Shown: piece after piece, positions 1-5,317 of the stretch
How positions within the stretch are numbered: the stretch's first letter is position 1
Layout of the letters: every line of letters starts with the position of its first letter
Source: Deltaproteobacteria bacterium
GTDB taxonomy: Bacteria > Desulfobacterota > Desulfobacteria > Desulfobacterales > JAFDCJ01
Direction: 5' to 3'
NCBI GenBank assembly: GCA_024277475.1
Contig: JAJRVC010000125.1
Coordinates: 1-5,748 of the forward strand
DNA length: 5,748 nt
Notes under the pieces: generated by a model
Told to the model about the DNA's origin: nothing
Databases searched by the model: none
The model's input: the letters and a program-made list of their open reading frames with translations, nothing else
Program-made: the position numbers and the translations under genes

Positions 1-84
1 AATTCAGCCTTGGCCGGGGGCTGCCGCTAAAGGTTAAACGTCTCCTTATTTTTTTGATAAACCATAAACCAGAGGGAGGTAATT
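1..84 (+). other. Upstream leader of the acetyl-CoA synthetase gene
   Basis: No gene can be assigned here. One frame is open from base 2 to a TAA at 35-37 and could be the last codons of an upstream gene, but twelve codons are too few to judge. A weak 5-bp inverted repeat (CAGCC near base 5, GGCTG near base 20) is followed at 50-56 by a run of seven T; the distance between them makes a terminator unconvincing. The clear element is the ribosome binding site GGAGG at 75-79, five bases before the ATG at 85. Confidence 0.4.
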
Positions 85-2124
85 ATGGCAGAAAAAGATA
101 TTATCGAAACTTCCGAAGCCGAAATTGCGGTTCACTGGGGGGAGGAAGAATATTTTCATCCGTCCACCGAGTTCATTGCACAGGCCAATATGACGGACGT
201 AAGTGTTTTTGATCGGTTCAGCCTGGATAATTTTCCGAACTGTTTCAAAGAATACGCGGATCTTCTCGATTGGGATGAATACTGGCATACCATCCTGGAT
301 ACCAGTGACGCACCCTGCTGGAAATGGTTCGCCGGCGGCCGGATCAATGCAAGCTACAACTGTGTGGATCGGCATCTCGCCAAAAACAAAAACAAGACCG
401 CCATTCATTTCGTCCCTGAACTTGAAGAGGAAAAAACTGAACATCTCACCTATCAGGAACTCTACGTAAGGGTAAACGAGTTCGCGGCATTGTTGCGGGA
501 TTTTGCCGGATTAAAGGCCGGCGATCGGGTAACCCTTCATATGCCCATGTCGGCCGAGCTCCCGATTACCATGCTGGCCTGTGCCCGTCTGGGCGTTATT
601 CATTCCGAGGTGTTCGGCGGTTTCAGCGGCAGGGCCAGTGCCGATCGCATTGTCGACTCCCAGAGCCGGGTGCTCATCGTCATGGATTCTTACTATCGCG
701 CCGGAAAGCTATTGAATCACAAGGAAAATGCCGACATTGCCGTTGATCTGGCCGAAAAGGACGGCCAAAAAGTGGATAAGGTACTGGTCTGGCAGCGCTA
801 TCCTGGCAAAGCATCCAGTCCTACGCCCATGGTGGACGGACGTGATTATTTCGTCAACGACGTCCTTAAAAAGTATTACGGCCGGCGCATCGATCCGGTG
901 CCCATGCTGGCTGAAGCCCCGCTGTTTTTGATGTACACCAGCGGGACTACGGGAAAACCCAAAGGCTGCCAGCACAGCACCGGCGGCTATCTTGCCTATG
1001 CCGCCGGTACTTCCAAATACGTTCAGGATATCCATCCGGAAGATGTTTACTGGTGCATGGCTGATATCGGCTGGATCACCGGGCATTCCTATATCGTCTA
1101 CGGACCGCTGGCACTGTGCGCCTCAACGGTTATTTACGAAGGTGTCCCCAATTACCCGGACCCCGGCCGCCCGTGGCGAATCGCCCAGGACCTGGATGTG
1201 AACATCTTTCACACCGCGCCCACCGCCATCCGTGCCTTGCGCAAAATCGGTCCGGATGAGCCGGCCAAGTACAATTATAATTTCAAGCACATGACCACCG
1301 TGGGCGAACCCATCGAGCCGGAAGTCTGGAAATGGTATTACCATACCGTCGGCAAAGGCAAAGCCGCCATTGTGGACACCTGGTGGCAGACTGAAACCGG
1401 CGGATTTCTCTGCAGCTCCCTGCCGGCACTCGCGCCCATGAAACCGGGCAGTGCCGGACCTGCCGTACCGGGCATTCATCCCATTATCTATGACGATGAA
1501 AGCAATGTCATTCCTCCCGGTGCCGGTAAAGCCGGTAACATTTGCATCCAGAACCCGTGGCCGGGAGGATTTCAGACCATCTGGGGCGATCGTGACCGCT
1601 TCGTAGAGACCTATTATGCCCGCTACTGCAAAAACCCGGATAGTAAAGACTGGCGGGACTGGCCTTACCTGACCGGGGATGCCGCCGTGGAGGCCGCAGA
1701 CGGTTATTACCGTATTCTCGGCCGCATTGATGATGTTATCAACGTTTCCGGGCACCGGCTGGGCACCAAAGAGATCGAGTCTGCCGCCTTGGTAGTCAAC
1801 GAAGTGGCCGAGGCGGCCGTGGTGCCGGTAGCTCATGAAATCAAGGGCCGCGAACCGGATCTTTTTGTATCGCTTAAACCCGGATTTGAGCCGTCCAAGG
1901 AACTGGAACAAAAAATATCAGACACCATTAGTACGGAAATCGGCAAGATCGCCAAGCCCCGCAATGTCTGGATCGTCACGGATATGCCCAAAACCCGCTC
2001 GGGCAAGATCATGCGCCGGGTGCTGGGGGCGATTTCCAATAAAAAGGAAGTTGGTGATGTAACCACCCTGGCTAACCCGGACATTGTCGAAGAAATTAAG
2101 AAGATGGCGGATGCGAAATCGTAA
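85..2124 (+). CDS. acs: Acetyl-CoA synthetase (AMP-forming acetate-CoA ligase)
   Basis: This cytoplasmic ANL-superfamily enzyme converts acetate, ATP and CoA to acetyl-CoA, AMP and diphosphate through an acetyl-adenylate. An acetyl-CoA synthetase N-terminal region covers roughly residues 30-95. The phosphate-binding loop YTSGTTGKPKG lies at 284-294, DTWWQTETGG at 431-440, YLTGD at 528-532, the hinge GRIDDVINVSGHRLGT at 546-561, and PKTRSGKIMRR at 635-645 with the adenylation lysine at K641. Residues matching the small acyl pocket of Salmonella Acs are present (I331, T332, V406, W434), which favours acetate over longer acids. At 679 residues it is somewhat longer than E. coli Acs (652), with extra length near the N-terminus and a short insert around 516-527. 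HSEVFGG at 173-179 has Glu where Val is usual. The start is set by GGAGG five bases upstream. The conserved PKTRSGK motif makes control by lysine acetylation of K641 possible, as known for other Acs enzymes. Substrate range is inferred from motifs. Confidence 0.93.
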   Translation: MAEKDIIETSEAEIAVHWGEEEYFHPSTEFIAQANMTDVSVFDRFSLDNFPNCFKEYADLLDWDEYWHTILDTSDAPCWKWFAGGRINASYNCVDRHLAKNKNKTAIHFVPELEEEKTEHLTYQELYVRVNEFAALLRDFAGLKAGDRVTLHMPMSAELPITMLACARLGVIHSEVFGGFSGRASADRIVDSQSRVLIVMDSYYRAGKLLNHKENADIAVDLAEKDGQKVDKVLVWQRYPGKASSPTPMVDGRDYFVNDVLKKYYGRRIDPVPMLAEAPLFLMYTSGTTGKPKGCQHSTGGYLAYAAGTSKYVQDIHPEDVYWCMADIGWITGHSYIVYGPLALCASTVIYEGVPNYPDPGRPWRIAQDLDVNIFHTAPTAIRALRKIGPDEPAKYNYNFKHMTTVGEPIEPEVWKWYYHTVGKGKAAIVDTWWQTETGGFLCSSLPALAPMKPGSAGPAVPGIHPIIYDDESNVIPPGAGKAGNICIQNPWPGGFQTIWGDRDRFVETYYARYCKNPDSKDWRDWPYLTGDAAVEAADGYYRILGRIDDVINVSGHRLGTKEIESAALVVNEVAEAAVVPVAHEIKGREPDLFVSLKPGFEPSKELEQKISDTISTEIGKIAKPRNVWIVTDMPKTRSGKIMRRVLGAISNKKEVGDVTTLANPDIVEEIKKMADAKS

Positions 2125-2135
2125 CAAAAAATTGG

Positions 2136-2158
2136 ACAGGATATACAGGATGATCAGG
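2136..2158. repeat. Short 9-nt-period tandem (ACAGGAT type)
   Basis: ACAGGAT occurs at 2136-2142 and 2145-2151, followed in register by TCAGG at 2154-2158, so three units have a period of exactly 9. It starts 12 bases after the acs stop codon. ACAGGAT-type 9-mers are, from memory, a recurrent intergenic repeat in several bacterial lineages including Desulfobacterota; this link is recall, not a search result. Confidence 0.55.
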
Positions 2159-2220
2159 CTTACGGCAAATCTTTGAGGTAGCACGGTAAATTGAGAAATT
2201 ATTGACAACGCCGACCCAGT

Positions 2221-2307
2221 TTATCCGGCCCGATAAAAAAGGAGGTGATGCCCTCCCGGCAATACTATCATAGGAATTGGATGAAAGTTTTTAGCCAAAC
2301 CGGATAA
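2221..2307 (+). other. Possible structured leader: inverted repeat enclosing a 16S-complementary tract and a tiny ORF
   Basis: TTATCCGG at 2221-2228 and CCGGATAA at 2300-2307 are perfect 8-base inverted arms 71 bases apart. Between them, AAAGGAGGTGAT at 2238-2249 is perfectly complementary to the common bacterial 16S rRNA 3' end (ATCACCTCCTTT). Its GGAGG (2241-2245) can pair with CCTCC at 2252-2256 in a 5-bp hairpin with a 6-base loop. An ATG at 2248 opens a 19-codon ORF (MPSRQYYHRNWMKVFSQTG, stop 2305-2307). The ATG is only 2 bases from GGAGG, too close for normal initiation. An in-frame ATG at 2281 has AGGA five bases upstream and would give an 8-residue peptide. This could be a leader peptide or regulatory RNA, or chance; it matches no riboswitch I recognise. 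Confidence 0.25.
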
Positions 2308-2315
2308 GCCGGACC

Positions 2316-2394
2316 AGTGAGATAAAGTGAGCTTCGTTTTTATATAAGACGAGCGGAATTTCACGACTTGTGACACTTTAGACCACTTCACACT
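2316..2394. promoter_or_regulatory. Candidate operator region: clustered AGTG/CACT half-sites
   Basis: AGTGAG occurs at 2316-2321 and again at 2326-2331, a 10-base step of about one helical turn. TAAAGTG at 2323-2329 is exactly mirrored by CACTTTA at 2374-2380. Further CACT words lie at 2384-2387 and 2391-2394. TGTGA (2369-2373) and TCACA (2388-2392) also form an inverted pair, but with a 14-base gap, unlike the 6-base gap of a CRP site. Five AGTG/CACT words in about 80 bases is well above the roughly 0.6 expected by chance. The position, 85-160 bases before the symporter start, suits a regulator site. No regulator is identified. Confidence 0.25.
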
Positions 2395-2426
2395 AGCCTG
2401 TTGTAATTCGTAATGGGCGGATTACC

Positions 2427-2443
2427 GCAAAAAGCGCAAAAAT
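2427..2443. repeat. GCAAAAA tandem, period 9, upstream of the symporter start
   Basis: GCAAAAA occurs at 2427-2433 and 2436-2442, exactly 9 bases apart, within CGCAAAAAGCGCAAAAATA (2426-2444). It resembles the A-rich tract at 4709-4737, which begins with the same CGCAAAAAG and ends with the same CAAAAATA. It lies 22 bases before the symporter ribosome binding site. Confidence 0.45.
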
Positions 2444-2478
2444 AGCTCTAACTATTAACTAGCGAAGGGAGAGTAGTA

Positions 2479-4494
2479 ATGGGATCATATGTATACTGGC
2501 TATTCTTTTTCGTTCTCCTGTACTGGGGATACTGCATCACCATAGGGGTTCGCGGGTATCTCATAGCCAAAAAAGGAACCGACTATTTTATTGCCGGTCG
2601 CCAGCTCAACATCTGGGTATTTGTTCTGGCAGCCACGGCCACATCGTTCAGTGGCTGGACCTTTGTGGGGCATCCGGCTCTGATATGGCGCGACGGGCTC
2701 CCATATGGATATGCATCGTTTTATGTTCTCACCATTCCGTTCACCGGTGTGCTTTTTCTGAAACGGCAATGGCTGATGGGCAAACGATACGGTTTCGTCA
2801 CCCCGGGGGAGATGTATCAAGCCTATTTCGGCTCCGAAGCCATGCGCATTCTAACCGTTATCGTGGCATTGTTTTTCAGTGTTCCCTATCTGGGAATCCA
2901 GCTGCGGGCTTCGGGTGTTTTGTTTAACATCTTAACCGACGGCCTGTTTTCGGTCAACGTCGGCATGTGGATGCTGGCCATGGTGGTGACGCTGTATGTC
3001 GGTTTGGGTGGCTTACGCTCGGTGGCTTATGTGGACACAGCCCAGTGCATCCTGTTGTGGGCGGGGATTGTCTCCCTGGGACTTATCGCGGTCAATTTTG
3101 CCGGCGGCTGGGATTCCATGACGTCCAAGTATGGTGATATAGTTGCCTGGATCAACAGCGGCGGTGCGGAGATACCCAAATGGGCGGACCCGGGAGCCGT
3201 CAAAATCTTTCTGGCCAACAAAAAAGCTATTTTCAAAATTACACCCGCCGGCTACAGCCATTTTGTGGCCGTACCCGGTGTAATCCAGTGGGTGCCATCC
3301 GGCGGCAAAGCCGTGGGCGGCGTCTGGACCGGTGTTATGATTTTAACCTACATGTTTGCCTTGATGGGGATTCACGCCTCTCCGGCATTTTCCATGTGGG
3401 CCTTTGCCAATAAGAATCCCAGGCCCTTTCCGCTCCAACAAGTGTGGGCCTCCACCCTGGGAATCGGCTTTGCCCTGTTTATTTTTACCACTATGCAGGC
3501 CATGGGCAGCTGGGTAATGACCCTCTATCATCCCGGAGGCGCCGAGACCGTGCTGCCCCTTGCCAATCTTGTGGGCGGTAAACAGGCCAACCTGGTGCCG
3601 TACTTGATTCACCTGATGTCGAAGACGGCCCCGTTTGCCGTGGGCCTGCTGGCCATTTGCGCCCTGGCAGCCATGCAGTCCACCGGCGCGGCCTACATTT
3701 CCACCGCCAGCGGCATGCTGACCCGCGACATTGTCAAACGCTTCATCAAAAAAGATATGACCGAAACCGGGCAAACCCAGTGGGGTCGGATTAACGTGTT
3801 GATTGTGGTCGGATCGGCCCTGGTCTTTGCTTCCATCGTACCGGGCGCCATCGTCATGTTAGGTGGCCTGGCCGTGTCCTACGGATTTATGATGTACCCG
3901 GCCCTGATCGCCACCTTGTACTGGCCCTGGCTTACCCGTCAGGGTATCGTCACCGGCCTGGTATGCGGAATCATTGCGGTAACGCTGACCTTCAAATTTA
4001 ATCTCGGCCTCCCCTGGGGAGCTTACCCGCTGACGATCCACTGCGCGGGATGGGGCATCCTGTTCAACCTGCCGGTAGCCATTCTGGTAAGCTTTTTTAC
4101 CCAGCCCGACAGTAAGGAACAAAAGCGCAAAATGGAATATCACACTTTCATCCGGAAATTTGCCAGTCTGCCGGCCGACAAGCGACACCTCATTAAAATC
4201 GGCTGGATTATCACTGTTGGCTGGTTCATGTTTGCCATCGGACCTTTCGCCGTGATCGGCAACACCATCTTCGGTGATCCGCTGAAACCGGCTGAATGGG
4301 CCAATGGCATGCCGTCTATCTGGATCTGGCAGATCATCTGGTGGATACTGGGTATCTGCATGATGTGGTTTCTGGCTTACAAGCTGGAAATGTCGACCAA
4401 CATCACAGGTGAAGTCGATGTCCTGAAACACGATATTTACCAGGAAGAGCCGACGGTGGATGAGAAATCTTCCAGAGGAATGTCCTCACCCTAG
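2479..4494 (+). CDS. Sodium:solute symporter family permease, probable monocarboxylate uptake
   Basis: This inner-membrane secondary transporter of the SSS/PutP (LeuT-fold) family should couple Na+ entry to uptake of a small organic solute. The broken first core helix contains ATATSFSGWTFVG (52-64); A54 and F57 align with PutP Na+-site positions A53 and M56. The family signature GLGGLRSVAYVDTAQ is at 175-189. The helix carrying AAMQST (397-402) places A398, S401 and T402 at the PutP Na+-ligand positions A337, S340 and T341, followed by STASGMLTRDIVKR (408-421). A later helix has YPALIATLYWPW (473-484). About 15 hydrophobic segments are visible, the last near 576-597 and 613-634, with a charged cytoplasmic tail. 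At 671 residues it is longer than most family members (about 500-550) through a longer loop at about 208-278 and extra C-terminal helices. The start is supported by AAGGGAG (2465-2471). Acetate or propionate as substrate is inferred only from the flanking ligase genes; pyruvate or an amino acid remains possible. Confidence 0.88.
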   Translation: MGSYVYWLFFFVLLYWGYCITIGVRGYLIAKKGTDYFIAGRQLNIWVFVLAATATSFSGWTFVGHPALIWRDGLPYGYASFYVLTIPFTGVLFLKRQWLMGKRYGFVTPGEMYQAYFGSEAMRILTVIVALFFSVPYLGIQLRASGVLFNILTDGLFSVNVGMWMLAMVVTLYVGLGGLRSVAYVDTAQCILLWAGIVSLGLIAVNFAGGWDSMTSKYGDIVAWINSGGAEIPKWADPGAVKIFLANKKAIFKITPAGYSHFVAVPGVIQWVPSGGKAVGGVWTGVMILTYMFALMGIHASPAFSMWAFANKNPRPFPLQQVWASTLGIGFALFIFTTMQAMGSWVMTLYHPGGAETVLPLANLVGGKQANLVPYLIHLMSKTAPFAVGLLAICALAAMQSTGAAYISTASGMLTRDIVKRFIKKDMTETGQTQWGRINVLIVVGSALVFASIVPGAIVMLGGLAVSYGFMMYPALIATLYWPWLTRQGIVTGLVCGIIAVTLTFKFNLGLPWGAYPLTIHCAGWGILFNLPVAILVSFFTQPDSKEQKRKMEYHTFIRKFASLPADKRHLIKIGWIITVGWFMFAIGPFAVIGNTIFGDPLKPAEWANGMPSIWIWQIIWWILGICMMWFLAYKLEMSTNITGEVDVLKHDIYQEEPTVDEKSSRGMSSP

Positions 4495-4518
4495 AAGAAA
4501 ACAATAACAATCCAAAAG

Positions 4519-4562
4519 CCGGGGGGGAGGCCAATCCGCCTCCCCCCCGGATAGTTAATTTT
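4519..4562 (+). terminator. Intrinsic-type terminator after the symporter gene
   Basis: Bases 4519-4531 and 4538-4550 form a perfect 13-bp stem, nearly all G:C and containing seven consecutive G:C pairs, closed by the 6-base loop CAATCC. Four A residues precede it at 4514-4517. The downstream T-tract is poor (ATAGTTAATTTT, ending with TTTT at 4559-4562), so release may be less efficient than at a classical site, but the stem is very stable. It lies 24 bases after the symporter stop and separates that transcript from the lipoprotein-ligase pair. Confidence 0.8.
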
Positions 4563-4709
4563 GGTTCATCGCGGATTTGGGTGATAACTTGATTTTAGGT
4601 TAAATATCCAGTATTTTTAGTTTCAGGTGTAAGCCCAGCCGCCGGAAAAAAACGACCGGTCTAATCGAAAAACCAGGGAAAAAATAAAATACTATTGAAT
4701 GATGTGGCC

Positions 4710-4736
4710 GCAAAAAGGCACAAAAAACACAAAAAT
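4710..4736. repeat. A-rich tandem, period about 9 (CACAAAAA type)
   Basis: CACAAAAA occurs at 4719-4726 and 4728-4735, a 9-base step, and is preceded by a diverged unit GCAAAAAGG at 4710-4718. The tract resembles the GCAAAAA tandem at 2427-2443 in the previous spacer. It is an intergenic A-rich repeat and could act as bent or upstream promoter DNA, which is inference. Confidence 0.45.
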
Positions 4737-4740
4737 AAAA

Positions 4741-4777
4741 TTTCACACTTAATAATTTCAATAGAATAGATTATAAA
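4741..4777 (+). promoter_or_regulatory. Weak candidate promoter for the lipoprotein-ligase pair
   Basis: Two overlapping sigma-70-like options exist. TTAATA (4749-4754) and TATAAA (4772-4777) are separated by 17 bases. TAGAAT (4762-4767) matches the -10 consensus at five of six positions but has only the poor TTTCAC (4741-4746) upstream, 15 bases away. Both lie in AT-rich DNA, where such matches arise easily. The support is mainly positional: a strong terminator precedes and the gene start follows at 4806. Confidence 0.25.
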
Positions 4778-4805
4778 GGTCAAAATTCGAGAATTTAGAC
4801 TTTTT

Positions 4806-5315
4806 ATGAGATTATCATTAATGAAACAGCCTGTTATTTTTTTTATCCTATTTGCGCTAGGACTTGCGGGTTGCGGCCTGGGGACCTCGGACTTTGACAA
4901 TGCCATCATGGACGGTGTTTCCCATCTGAATCTAAACAAACCTGAAAAGGCCCTGGACGATTTTAATCGTGCCATAAAACTGGAACCCGACCGTGCCGGT
5001 GGATACCTGGGCAGAGCCAATGTCTTAAATACCATGCAGCGATATCGCGAGGCTCTCCGGGACTACGATAAAACCATTGAGCTCGATCCCGCTCTTGCCA
5101 ATGCTTATGTGAACCGGGCCGTTGCATACAGCCATCTGGGAGAAAATAAAAAAGCTATTGCGGACTATGAAAAAGGGCTTGAATTGGACCCAAAAATTGA
5201 TGATCCGCCGGGTTTCGTGAAACGCCTTTTCAGCAACGAGCCCAATACCGACAAAGGTATTCGCAAACACCTGGAGTTTTTACAGCAGCAGGTAAAGGAT
5301 CAAAAAGGAGGATAG
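4806..5315 (+). CDS. TPR-repeat lipoprotein, function unknown
   Basis: The 169-residue product begins with a short basic region, a hydrophobic stretch (about 9-19) and the lipobox LAGC at 20-23, so it should be exported, cut before C23 and lipidated there. Residue +2 is Gly, not Asp, so outer-membrane sorting is likely if the cell has a Lol system. Three tetratricopeptide repeats follow at about 30-63, 64-97 and 98-131, with the repeat-end prolines P61, P95 and P129 exactly 34 apart and typical pairs such as A49-L50, Y80/A83-L84 and A117-I118. A lysine-rich helical tail runs from about 137 to 169. TPR folds bind protein partners; the partner is unknown. No clear Shine-Dalgarno precedes the ATG at 4806 or the in-frame ATG at 4821, and either start leaves a workable signal peptide. 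The stop is 2 bases before the prpE-like gene, so the two form an operon. Why a periplasm-facing lipoprotein is coupled to a cytoplasmic ligase is not apparent. Confidence 0.85.
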   Translation: MRLSLMKQPVIFFILFALGLAGCGLGTSDFDNAIMDGVSHLNLNKPEKALDDFNRAIKLEPDRAGGYLGRANVLNTMQRYREALRDYDKTIELDPALANAYVNRAVAYSHLGENKKAIADYEKGLELDPKIDDPPGFVKRLFSNEPNTDKGIRKHLEFLQQQVKDQKGG

Positions 5316-5317
5316 AC
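5303..5317 (+). promoter_or_regulatory. Ribosome binding site of the prpE-like gene inside the lipoprotein gene
   Basis: AAAAAGGAGG ends at 5311, with GGAGG at 5307-5311 and six bases before the ATG at 5318. This strong site also encodes the final Lys-Gly-Gly of the lipoprotein, whose stop is at 5313-5315. The arrangement fixes the downstream start and is typical of translational coupling. Confidence 0.85.

Larger units (their letters stand above)
2125..2478 (+). other. 354-base structured intergenic region between acs and the symporter gene
   Basis: No convincing protein gene lies here. In particular there is no small DUF485 or DUF4212 partner gene such as often precedes acetate permeases or related symporters. 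No hairpin followed by a T-run is seen directly after the acs stop, so acs may read through or end by other means. The stretch holds, in order, a 9-nt tandem (2136-2158), an inverted repeat enclosing a strong anti-16S match (2221-2307), a cluster of AGTG/CACT words (2316-2394), an A-rich tandem (2427-2443) and the symporter ribosome binding site (AAGGGAG, 2465-2471). The length and content suggest the symporter has its own promoter, but no good -35/-10 pair was found: TTGACA at 2202-2207 lacks a matching -10. Confidence 0.6.
4495..4805 (+). other. 311-base AT-rich intergenic region after the symporter gene
   Basis: No protein gene is seen on either strand that is not a shadow of the following lipoprotein gene. 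The first part holds the strong hairpin at 4519-4550. The remainder, especially 4660-4805, is markedly AT-rich and includes the A-rich tandem at 4710-4736 and weak promoter-like boxes at 4741-4777. A CCGG/CCGG pair near 4643 and 4656 could form a small 4-bp hairpin of no clear meaning. Confidence 0.55.

Noticed and set aside
1123..1911. A 262-codon open frame on the minus strand inside acs
   Set aside because: It lies wholly opposite a strongly supported gene, resembles no family and shows the composition expected from the reverse of biased codons; it is a shadow frame.
2202..2237. A sigma-70 promoter built on TTGACA at 2202-2207
   Set aside because: At 16-18 bases downstream the sequence is GC-rich (around CCGGCC); the only A/T-rich boxes are at spacings of 12 or 24 bases.
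2238..2290. A fluoride or other riboswitch, suggested by GGAGGTGATGCCCTCC and a later GGATGA
   Set aside because: The fluoride class needs a conserved GCTGATG and CCTAC-like 3' segment that is absent, and no cyclic-di-GMP, cobalamin or SAM core motif is seen either.
2369..2392. A CRP-type site formed by TGTGA and TCACA
   Set aside because: The gap between half-sites is 14 bases instead of 6 and the flanks do not extend the symmetry.
2414..2429. A sigma-54-like site upstream of the symporter (GG and GC ten bases apart in TGGGCGGATTACCGCA)
   Set aside because: The invariant GG and GC are correctly spaced, but the CAC and TT positions do not match the consensus, so it is too weak to call. A second candidate at 2180-2195 has the wrong spacing.
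3859..4431. Minus-strand open frames of 143 and 190 codons opposite the symporter gene (the other at 3343-3774)
   Set aside because: Both are antisense to conserved transmembrane coding sequence, are rich in Gly, His and Gln without domain features, and lack ribosome binding sites.
4661..5035. A 124-codon minus-strand frame across the spacer and the lipoprotein start
   Set aside because: It begins opposite the TPR region and ends in AT-rich spacer, where its hydrophobic tail simply reflects A-rich DNA; no ribosome binding site or homology is recognisable.
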